From the NCBI GenBank assembly GCA_964511665.1, contig CAZEHA010000075.1, forward strand, positions 1 to 12,688: a stretch of DNA of 12,688 nt, given 5' to 3'. The notes below the pieces were generated by a model. That model searched no databases and was not told the DNA's origin. It worked only from the letters and a program-made list of their open reading frames with translations. Both the position numbers and the translations under genes were made by a program. Below, piece by piece: positions 1-6,477 of this stretch; the first letter of the stretch is position 1, and the number at the start of each line of letters is the position of its first letter. The stretch comes from JAGOEF01 sp964511665. GTDB taxonomy: Bacteria > Bacteroidota > Bacteroidia > Bacteroidales > ML635J-15.

Positions 1-37
1 AAATTTTCTCACTTTTATTTGGATATGTCTTAGAATA

Positions 38-70
38 CGAGGACGAGGAACGAGGCCGAAGCAATCTGCT
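38..70. repeat. Possible remnant of a dispersed intergenic repeat
   Basis: CGAGG occurs three times in close succession, followed by CCGAAGCAATCT. From memory, GAGGAACGAAGCAATCT-like sequence is the core of abundant dispersed intergenic repeats in Bacteroidota and some other phyla, and this stretch resembles it with a few changes. It lies downstream of the acylase stop codon. Nothing else was recognised in bases 1-104. The call rests on recollection of the motif and on position only. Confidence 0.3.
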
Positions 71-104
71 TATACAACGGGTTTTACAAGTATCGCACCA
101 AATA

Positions 105-1673
105 CTAAACAATGTTCACCCACACCCAGCCGGTGCATGATATCCCGAGTACAGAGGTAACATTCACCGATACCAAATAGTTTCCCGACTTATTGTAGGT
201 ATGCCGGAAGCTTTCGCTTATGAGGCTGCCGTCGCCGTAGTTTACCTGCACACTCACATATTTCACTCCGGGCTTATTCAGACTTAGGCAGTTAGCTTCT
301 ACAGCTTGTACCGAAGCAATTGGCTTACGGCCGCTAAGCAATGCCTGCGCCTGCATACTCTCGAAACGATAGGTAATTCCGGCCATGGGCATTTTTTCGT
401 TATGAGGGCGATACAAAAACTGTATTACACTAAAGGCATCGGCTGCCGTTTGATTCTGATAACGGCTCATTTGCTGCCCAAGCTGTTTCACTGCATTTTT
501 ATTGCTCCAGTCGGTGTTTCGCCAACGGGGCATCAGCAGGTTTTCGACCTCATCGATGGTTTTTCGTTCGAAAGGCATGCAAAGCTCCTGCACCCGGTAG
601 TACGACTGCTCTTTGCGATATAAATTATCGGTGTAGTATGCCAGATTGTCCTCCATTACATGGGTGGTGGTGCAATACGGTGGCAGTTTACCGGCATCGT
701 GCTTAACACCGAGAATCCACACCGGCAGTGCCATCGAGAAGTCGCTGTGCCCCATTACCGCCCAAAACACCGCAAGCAAGGGGTTCTCACCTGGCAACAC
801 GCCTTGCACAATCATGGCCGAACAATTGGTGGCAGGCGCCGAAACCGCCGATCGCCGCAGCACAGCATTCGTATGCTTACCCAACTGCGGGTCGTCGCCC
901 TGTAACAGCTTCAGCACCGAAATACCCCCGTGCTTCAGTGCCGCCATATTGTTCAGCGCGCAGGCAAAGCGCCCTGTACCCGCAAATGCCGAAGCTTTTT
1001 CTATATAATCACCGGTAGGCTCATCGCCCAAAAATTCGTTTGCGCGACCAACTATGCCGTACATATTGGTTTTGTTGTTGTTCTGATGAACAATTTGCTT
1101 ACGGTCACTATTACCGGCTCGATACATGCGAACCTTGCATATGCCCTTATCGCTGCGATCGTATTCAAATTCGCCTGCCTCGCCTGTAATATCCATTACT
1201 CCATAGTTGTTTCTGATACTATAGCTAGCATTTCGTTCATCGTACACACCGGGGCACGATTTCAGGAATTCGAAAAATCCGGCAAACGAGCTGATATGGC
1301 AAAGGGGATGAATCATAATGGGATTCGTATTGCCTTCGACCACTGCTCCTACCACGGTAATGCCAATCGAGAAGCCGGCCTCGTTGAGACCCATCATTGG
1401 GTTGCGAAAATTGGGGTGTACGTTCGTATTGCTTCTAATCCCAAGAAATGCATAGGCATCGGGTTTGCCATTGCCATCGTGGTCGGTGTCGGCGATGCCA
1501 TCGTTGTTGGTATCGTTATCCCAGAATATCAAACGGTTGGTGCCTGTCCACATACGCAACTTCCAGTGAATGGGGCGGCCATCGTGGGTGAACTCACCGG
1601 TGATAAGCCCCTCGGTGCAGGGGTGCGATAGCAGGGGGATGAACAAAAAGATGAATGCAATAGTTGTTCTCAT
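105..1673 (-). CDS. Exported Ntn-hydrolase-like acylase with PKD domain
   Basis: 522 residues. A hydrophobic N-terminal segment (about residues 4-16) leads to Cys19 in HPCTEGLITG. A Cys at the start of the mature chain followed by a DGRP turn and a conserved Arg (GRPIHWKLRMW) is the layout of N-terminal-nucleophile hydrolases of the C45 / choloylglycine-hydrolase type, with Cys19 the expected nucleophile. Further family-like segments are GLNEAGFSIG, a Gly-rich DITGEAGEFE strand and GRANEF. The last ~70 residues form a PKD-like domain (YGDGS ... HTYNKSGNYLVSV). Residues 52-72 are an Asp-rich insert resembling thrombospondin type 3 or dockerin calcium loops. The residues before Cys19 are not a lipobox and Pro18 is a poor signal-peptidase site, so exact maturation is unclear. 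The start lies 12 bases after the upstream gene's stop, so co-transcription is likely. Family fold is inferred from motifs; the substrate is unknown. Confidence 0.65.
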   Translation of the reverse strand: MRTTIAFIFLFIPLLSHPCTEGLITGEFTHDGRPIHWKLRMWTGTNRLIFWDNDTNNDGIADTDHDGNGKPDAYAFLGIRSNTNVHPNFRNPMMGLNEAGFSIGITVVGAVVEGNTNPIMIHPLCHISSFAGFFEFLKSCPGVYDERNASYSIRNNYGVMDITGEAGEFEYDRSDKGICKVRMYRAGNSDRKQIVHQNNNKTNMYGIVGRANEFLGDEPTGDYIEKASAFAGTGRFACALNNMAALKHGGISVLKLLQGDDPQLGKHTNAVLRRSAVSAPATNCSAMIVQGVLPGENPLLAVFWAVMGHSDFSMALPVWILGVKHDAGKLPPYCTTTHVMEDNLAYYTDNLYRKEQSYYRVQELCMPFERKTIDEVENLLMPRWRNTDWSNKNAVKQLGQQMSRYQNQTAADAFSVIQFLYRPHNEKMPMAGITYRFESMQAQALLSGRKPIASVQAVEANCLSLNKPGVKYVSVQVNYGDGSLISESFRHTYNKSGNYLVSVNVTSVLGISCTGWVWVNIV

Positions 1674-1685
1674 TGAAGAGCTGCG

Positions 1686-2384
1686 TTAGTATGATGCTTT
1701 TGATTTTTCATTGCCGTTGATATCATATTCCACCCACTCCCCTTTTCGAGCACCGTTTTCGAAACGGCCCTGCTCCATGAGTTTACCGTTTTCGTGGTAG
1801 AATTTCCACTCACCTTCCTGCACACCATCAACCAGATTGCCCGTCATTTCGATATTGCCATTGGGGTAATACACTTTCCAGATACCCGACTCCAGGTCGT
1901 TAACAAAAGTGCCTTCCGATATCATCTTGCCATCCGTATCGAAATACTGCCAGTGACCATTTTTTGCATCATTGGCATAATAGCCAACCGATTCCTGTTT
2001 TCCGTTCTGGTAAAACGATTTCCATTCGTTGGTTTTTACCCCTTTGGTAAATTTGCCCGAATACTGTAATTGCCCGTTATCGTGATACAGCTTCCATTCT
2101 CCGGTTTTTGCATTGTTTTCGACCACGCCTATCGACTCGAGATGACCATTTTCGTAATAGAATTTCCATTCGCCGCTCACAATACCATTTTCGAAATTAC
2201 CGCTTGACATCAGCTGCCCGTTTTTGTGGTAAAACTCCCAGACACCGGTTTCTTTACCGTTTTCGTTGTAAACCCCCACCGAAAGCAATTCGCCGGTTTG
2301 GTAGTATTTTTTAGTAGGGTTGGGTTGGGCCAGCAATATGGAACTCAACGATACAAATACTAATGTAAAACATAATTGTTTCAT
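1686..2384 (-). CDS. Exported MORN_2/YwqK-type repeat protein
   Basis: 232 residues from the chosen start. After a signal peptide (MKQLCFTLVFVSLSSILLAQ, cleavage likely before Gln) the whole protein consists of about nine copies of a 24-residue unit with the pattern NG-x-x-x-x-x-G-x-(Y/F)-x-(N/D)-G-x-x-x-G-x-W-x-(F/Y)-Y. Seven units are complete and the first and last are partial. These are MORN_2 (PF07661-like) repeats, often annotated as YwqK-family antitoxin, a label that carries little functional information. An upstream ATG at 2408 would add eight residues ahead of the signal peptide, so the ATG at 2384 is preferred. It is first in a two-gene unit with the acylase 12 bases downstream and diverges from the propeller gene. 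The repeats probably form an elongated beta structure in the periplasm or outside; partner and role are unknown. Confidence 0.8.
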   Translation of the reverse strand: MKQLCFTLVFVSLSSILLAQPNPTKKYYQTGELLSVGVYNENGKETGVWEFYHKNGQLMSSGNFENGIVSGEWKFYYENGHLESIGVVENNAKTGEWKLYHDNGQLQYSGKFTKGVKTNEWKSFYQNGKQESVGYYANDAKNGHWQYFDTDGKMISEGTFVNDLESGIWKVYYPNGNIEMTGNLVDGVQEGEWKFYHENGKLMEQGRFENGARKGEWVEYDINGNEKSKASY

Positions 2385-2540
2385 AGGTACTGATGATTTG
2401 AAAAACATGTTTTTTTATATAATTCTCAAATTACTAATGTGCTTACTGCCTTAAAACTACAAAAAATGCTTGAAAGTCAAAAATTTTCGCGCCATTTTTA
2501 GTATTTTGCAACCCAAATAATAAAATTTAATAGAATAGTT
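2385..2540. promoter_or_regulatory. Divergent intergenic region with two weak promoter candidates
   Basis: This 156-base, AT-rich gap separates two divergent genes and must hold both promoters. Neither strand has a clean TAnnTTTG box. The plus strand has TAGTATTTTGC at 2499-2509, about 30 bases before the propeller gene's ATG. The minus strand has the similar TTAGTAATTTGAG (plus coordinates about 2424-2436) ahead of the repeat-protein gene. Both look like -7 elements with imperfect spacing, and neither has a convincing TTTG at the usual distance upstream. The presence of promoters follows from geometry; the exact boxes are uncertain. Confidence 0.35.
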
Positions 2541-4682
2541 ATGAAACGTTTGGTGAGTTCAGTTATTGCATGCATTGTGGCAGCAAGCACACTTGTGGCA
2601 CAAAGCAATCAATGGATGTATTTTTCGGCAAGCGGCAATGTGCATGATATTGCGCTGGAATCGAACAGCTTGTGGTCGGCCTGTATTGGCGGCTTATACA
2701 GCATCGATTTGAATACCAGCCAGCAAACATTCTACAACAAGGCCAACACGCCGATGCAGTCGCATCGTGTTAATACCATTGCCATTGACACTGACGGAGC
2801 GAAATGGGTTGGCACCGAAAATGGACTGTATCGGTTTCACAATAATCAGTGGGAAAATATACCGCCGAGCGGTTCCGGTTTGCCCGGAAACAGTATCAAA
2901 AACATTTCGATTGATGCACAGGGCAATAAATGGATTGGCACCACATCAGGCCTCGCAAAACTTTCGGGTTCGCAATGGACTAACTATACAACATCCAATT
3001 CCGACTTACCCGATAATTATGTGTGGACCATAGTATTTGGTCAAAACAACGATGTGTGGGTAGGTACCGATAATGGGGCTGCCCGAATAAATGGCGACGA
3101 TTGGGTGGCCTATACCAGCGAAAACTCGGGCATAGCACTTTACACCGTAAGCAATATTGCCGTTGACCTGGATGGCACTGTGTGGTTTACGCACTACGGA
3201 AATGGCGTTTCGAAATTCGATGGCGAAACATGGACCAACTATACGCAATACAACTCGGGCCTGCCCTACAATTGGGTGAGTTCGGTATATATCGACAGCC
3301 AAAACAACAAATGGTTTGGAACAGGTGGGCACTATTCTTCAATTGGTAATGGCCTGGCAAAGTTCGACGGCACCAACTGGACCATTTTTGACGAGAATAA
3401 TTCGGCCCTGATGTCGAACCGGATTTTTGCGATAATCAGCGATGGAAACGGAGGCATGTATGTAGGCGGCGAAAAGGGTATTAATCGAATAGACAACAAC
3501 GGCACCTGGAATTCTATAGAAGTTTCGAATTCGGGTTTGAGCCATAACACGATATACGATTTGTGTGCCGACAACAACGGGAAAAAATGGATGGGAAGTT
3601 ACACCGGCTTATTCAGTTTCGACAACTCAAACTGGAACGCTTACGACCCCACCGAAGCAGGTGTGGTATACAGCTATATCACCAAGGTATTTGTTGACCA
3701 AAACAATACAAAATGGCTGGCATCGGTAGGTTTATACAAATTCGACACTCAAGGCAACTGGACCTTTTACCGCGAAAGTAATTCGGAGTTGCCATCCGAC
3801 GATATCAGAGCCTTTCTGAAAGATAACCAGGGAAATATGTGGCTGGGAACATACAATGGCTTGCTGAAAATTTCGGGTAATGTATGGACCGTTTACAACA
3901 GCTCCAATTCAGGACTTGCCTGCGAACATGTTGAGTCGTTGGGTATAGAACCATCGGGAAAATTATGGATAGGCACTACCGATGGCTTGTTTAGCTACAA
4001 CGGAGCCGTTTGGGATGCATTCTACGCCGGCGACAATGGGTTACCCCACAACCGCGTGAACGCTATTTATGTAAAAGACAATAACTTTGTTTGGTTTGGC
4101 ACCAGCGATGGTCTGGCAAAGTACCAAAACGGATTATGGACAATATACAACAGTGAAAACTCAGGCATAACCAACAATGCAATCAGTGTATTAACCCCTG
4201 CCAATCAGGACAGTTTATGGATAGGTACCGGCGGAACATTTGCAAACGGAGGCGGCGTATATACGTTCGATGGCAGCAACTGGACTAATTATAACATAAG
4301 TAACTCACCTATTACCGACAACCGAATATCGGCTATTTATATCGACAGCAACAATAACAAATGGATTTCATGTGCCTACAACGGACTGGTGGTGTATAAC
4401 GAAAACGGAGTGAATTTATCGGCAGAGTCAATTCAGGCACAAAACAATCAGGTTATGGTTTTTCCGAATCCTGCCGGCGATTATTTGGAAATTTATGGCA
4501 ACAATACAAATGTCATTCTTCAAACAATTGAAATTTTTAATACTTCGGGGCAGTGTATCATGGTTATAGAGCCACAATTCGATACACATCGCATCGATAT
4601 TAGTAGTCTTCCGCAGGGATTGTATTTGGTAAAAATAAAAACGAATACAGGAAGCCTGGTGAAAAAGCTGATTAAGAATTAA
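2541..4682 (+). CDS. Secreted 14-repeat propeller protein with T9SS tail
   Basis: 713 residues. The signal peptide is about residues 1-20 (VAASTLVA before Gln21). Residues ~30-625 contain 14 repeats of about 42-45 residues with the pattern (K/V/L)W-(I/V/F/L)-G-T-x-x-G-L-x-x-(F/Y)-x-G-x-x-W-x-x-(Y/F)-x-x-x-N-S-G-(L/I)-x-x-(N/D)-x-(V/I). These are Reg_prop (two-component-regulator propeller, PF07494-like) blades. Fourteen fits two seven-bladed propellers, the layout of the sensor half of hybrid two-component systems, but no transmembrane or kinase part follows. Residues 640-713 are a type A T9SS sorting domain: VFPNPAGDYLEI, a central IFNTSGQ strand, then ISSLPQGLYLVKI and a basic LVKKLIKN end. 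The protein is therefore expected to cross the outer membrane and be released or anchored at the surface, probably binding glycan or protein. It diverges from the MORN_2 gene. Confidence 0.9.
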   Translation: MKRLVSSVIACIVAASTLVAQSNQWMYFSASGNVHDIALESNSLWSACIGGLYSIDLNTSQQTFYNKANTPMQSHRVNTIAIDTDGAKWVGTENGLYRFHNNQWENIPPSGSGLPGNSIKNISIDAQGNKWIGTTSGLAKLSGSQWTNYTTSNSDLPDNYVWTIVFGQNNDVWVGTDNGAARINGDDWVAYTSENSGIALYTVSNIAVDLDGTVWFTHYGNGVSKFDGETWTNYTQYNSGLPYNWVSSVYIDSQNNKWFGTGGHYSSIGNGLAKFDGTNWTIFDENNSALMSNRIFAIISDGNGGMYVGGEKGINRIDNNGTWNSIEVSNSGLSHNTIYDLCADNNGKKWMGSYTGLFSFDNSNWNAYDPTEAGVVYSYITKVFVDQNNTKWLASVGLYKFDTQGNWTFYRESNSELPSDDIRAFLKDNQGNMWLGTYNGLLKISGNVWTVYNSSNSGLACEHVESLGIEPSGKLWIGTTDGLFSYNGAVWDAFYAGDNGLPHNRVNAIYVKDNNFVWFGTSDGLAKYQNGLWTIYNSENSGITNNAISVLTPANQDSLWIGTGGTFANGGGVYTFDGSNWTNYNISNSPITDNRISAIYIDSNNNKWISCAYNGLVVYNENGVNLSAESIQAQNNQVMVFPNPAGDYLEIYGNNTNVILQTIEIFNTSGQCIMVIEPQFDTHRIDISSLPQGLYLVKIKTNTGSLVKKLIKN

Positions 4683-4733
4683 GACTGTTTGTAACATTTG
4701 TGGCTCAACCAGCTTTGCACACATAAAAAAACA

Positions 4734-4820
4734 CCACACCCTCAGGTCAACATCCAGATTTTCATGGCGGCTGGTGGGGCGCCGGCGGCCGTTGGTTGAA
4801 GTTGTTAATTCTGTTACAAA
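4734..4820 (-). pseudogene. Decayed 3' end of a caspase-like gene (copy 1)
   Basis: Read on the minus strand, this encodes TNGRRRPTSRHENL followed by DVDLRVW, aligning without gaps to the end of the WD40-caspase protein (TNGRQRPTCRQENL then EFEWRVW), 14 of 21 residues identical. Going upstream the frame hits a TGA at 4824-4826, and the stop after the final Trp is lost (TGT at 4731-4733), so no intact gene remains. The nucleotide match to the 3' end of the live gene is strongest around 4767-4796, which is GC-rich against an AT-rich background. It is the longest of the three remnants and the most diverged in protein sequence, and it faces the 3' end of the propeller gene. Confidence 0.75.
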
Positions 4821-4890
4821 TAATCAGAAATGTTATTCGGGGTTTACAACATGGTATGTGGCATTGGGGTATGCACTATTTATTGTTTGT

Positions 4891-4946
4891 TTTTAGAAAT
4901 ACAAGCATCTCGCTACCTGTATTTACGTTAATTCAGGTAGCTAAAA
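4891..4946. repeat. Overlapping inverted repeats in intergenic region
   Basis: Three arm pairs overlap here. AAATACA (4897-4903) pairs with TGTATTT (4918-4924). GCTACCTG (4912-4919) pairs perfectly with CAGGTAGC (4934-4941). TTTTAG (4891-4896) pairs with CTAAAA (4941-4946). The first two hairpins share bases 4918-4919 and so cannot both form fully. A weaker pair, GACATA (4966-4971) and TATGTC (4985-4990), follows. There is no adjacent T-run of the kind expected in a factor-independent terminator. Apart from these and the two caspase remnants, nothing was recognised in the 423 gene-free bases 4683-5105. Confidence 0.5.
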
Positions 4947-5018
4947 TGCATTAATTTTGAAGTCTGACATAGTATAAGATTTTTTATGTCTGTATTATGG
5001 TTTGATTAACTTGCAAAT

Positions 5019-5060
5019 TCAATACATCCTCCATTCAAACTCTAAATTCACATACCTACT
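5019..5060 (-). pseudogene. Decayed 3' end of a caspase-like gene (copy 2)
   Basis: The minus strand reads SRYVNLEFEWRMY and then TGA at 5019-5021. NLEFEWR is identical to the end of the WD40-caspase protein, and the stop falls at the same position (live gene WRVW-stop, here WRMY-stop). Over those seven codons 18 of 21 bases match, and all three differences are synonymous. Upstream the frame runs about 14 codons with no clear further similarity and reaches a TAG at 5085-5087. It lies about 45 bases downstream of the ATPase/DUF4143 gene. The conservation is far beyond chance for a short AT-rich stretch. Confidence 0.75.
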
Positions 5061-5105
5061 GATTGCATTAAAGCAAATTATGGACTAAACACAGCCAAGA
5101 ATACG

Positions 5106-6377
5106 TCACTTATTAATAAGCCATTTCCAAAGTGGCACAATGTGTATAACTGTCTCTTCAATAATTTCCTCTTTTTCCTGATAGTCTGTTATTAATAAAC
5201 TTTCTTTCAGATTGAGTTGTTTCATAGCAGCAAATAAACCATCCACTTCTCTTTTATAGGTTTCAGCATTGTCGATATCGCGTGATACATTTATCAGATG
5301 AGGTTTGCCCTTGTTCATAAAGACAAAGTCGACTTCCTGTCCGTTTTTAAAATAATAAATGTCATCATAGCTTCTTTTAAGCTGATTAAAAACAATGTTT
5401 TCAAATATTTTTCCTCTGTCTTCCTCAAACGAAATTGCTTTTTTTAATCCGATATCCACAACGTACATTTTTTTTGAATTGCGCTGCTGAACAGAAGCAG
5501 AATCGGAAAATACCGGTATTTGATAAAGTATCATGGCATCTTCGAGATATCCGAAGTAATCGTATAATGTGTTTTTCGAAACACTTTTTCCCATCGAAGT
5601 CAGAATATTGTAAACACGGTTGATGCTCAACAAAGTAGAAATGTTTGTAAAACAATATTTTACCAGATACTTTATAAGAAACAGATTACTTACATTATAG
5701 CGCTCAATCAGATCTTTGTAAATTATCATGTCGATATATTCCCTGAGAATTTTTTCCTTTAAGTCATTTTCGAGGAGCAATTCAGGGAAGCCTCCTGTTT
5801 CTAGATAATTGTTTAACTCATTTTTTATTAGCGCTGTTTGAGCAGAGCTGTATATATCGGCCTTAACAGATTTAAAACTCAGATACTCGGTAAAACTCAA
5901 CGGAAAGAGCGTGTATGTTACCGTTCGCCCTCTCAAACCCGTTGCTATTTCTTTTGTTAGCAGGCGGGAAGAAGAACCTGTTAGAAAAATTCTGCATTTT
6001 TCGGTATCATAAATTCTTCTTACGAAAAGTTCCCAATTGGGGATATTTTGAATTTCATCAAAGAAGTAATACACTATTTCGCCCTTTTTCGAAGGATACA
6101 TTTCGTAATATGCGTCTATTAAAGTCTGAAAATCATTCAACGTAAAATCAAACATCCGATCATCGTCAAAACTGATGTAAACAATACTCTCAGCCGGTAC
6201 CAGCGTTCTTAGCTTATGAATTGTATGATAAAAAACACTTGTCTTTCCGCTTCTTCTGCTTCCGATAAGCGAAATTATTTTCGATGAGTCCAAGGGCAGT
6301 TCCAACTCTCTCGGCAAACGTTCAGGAATATACTCCTGATTATCGCGTATAATTTTTTTGAAGAGTTCTTTTTTCAT
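5106..6377 (-). CDS. AAA ATPase with DUF4143 domain
   Basis: 423 residues. The N-terminal AAA_14-type ATPase has a Walker A at residues 39-46 (GSRRSGKT), a Walker B ending in FFDE (D107, E108) and a sensor-like LTGSSS at 132-137. The C-terminal half is DUF4143: a helical linker, then VVDIGLKKA, the ...FENIVFNQLKR helix, and YYFKNGQEVDFVF ... LINVS, the region that resembles a degenerate PD-(D/E)XK nuclease core. The usual Lys after the last strand is Ser here (INVS), a common variant, so nuclease activity is doubtful. No signal peptide, so cytoplasmic. Such proteins are widespread, patchily distributed and of unproven function. A consensus promoter lies 45-78 bases upstream, so it is probably transcribed on its own although it follows the caspase gene by 100 bases. 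It separates the live caspase gene from caspase-tail copy 2. Confidence 0.85.
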   Translation of the reverse strand: MKKELFKKIIRDNQEYIPERLPRELELPLDSSKIISLIGSRRSGKTSVFYHTIHKLRTLVPAESIVYISFDDDRMFDFTLNDFQTLIDAYYEMYPSKKGEIVYYFFDEIQNIPNWELFVRRIYDTEKCRIFLTGSSSRLLTKEIATGLRGRTVTYTLFPLSFTEYLSFKSVKADIYSSAQTALIKNELNNYLETGGFPELLLENDLKEKILREYIDMIIYKDLIERYNVSNLFLIKYLVKYCFTNISTLLSINRVYNILTSMGKSVSKNTLYDYFGYLEDAMILYQIPVFSDSASVQQRNSKKMYVVDIGLKKAISFEEDRGKIFENIVFNQLKRSYDDIYYFKNGQEVDFVFMNKGKPHLINVSRDIDNAETYKREVDGLFAAMKQLNLKESLLITDYQEKEEIIEETVIHIVPLWKWLINK

Positions 6378-6422
6378 ATCTATTTATCTATAAGGACATA
6401 TTTATATTTATATTTCCCTATG

Positions 6423-6455
6423 CAAAGATACAATTATTTGTGTTCGATATGCAAA
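6423..6455 (-). promoter_or_regulatory. Bacteroidota-type promoter for the ATPase/DUF4143 gene
   Basis: On the minus strand, TTTG (plus 6452-6455) is followed after 21 bases by TATCTTTG (plus 6423-6430), an exact match to TAnnTTTG. Transcription would start near 6416, giving a leader of about 38 bases before the ATG at 6377. This is the best promoter match in the window and sits between the caspase stop codon and the ATPase gene. Confidence 0.7.
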
Positions 6456-6477
6456 CTTTTTTTTATTACAAAAATCC

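Noticed and set aside
930..1631. 233-codon open frame on the plus strand
   Set aside because: It lies wholly opposite the acylase gene, has no recognisable domain and is explained by the codon usage of the real gene.
2541..4682. Truncated hybrid two-component sensor
   Set aside because: The protein ends in a complete T9SS sorting domain, so it is an intact secreted protein and not a sensor that lost its kinase by truncation.
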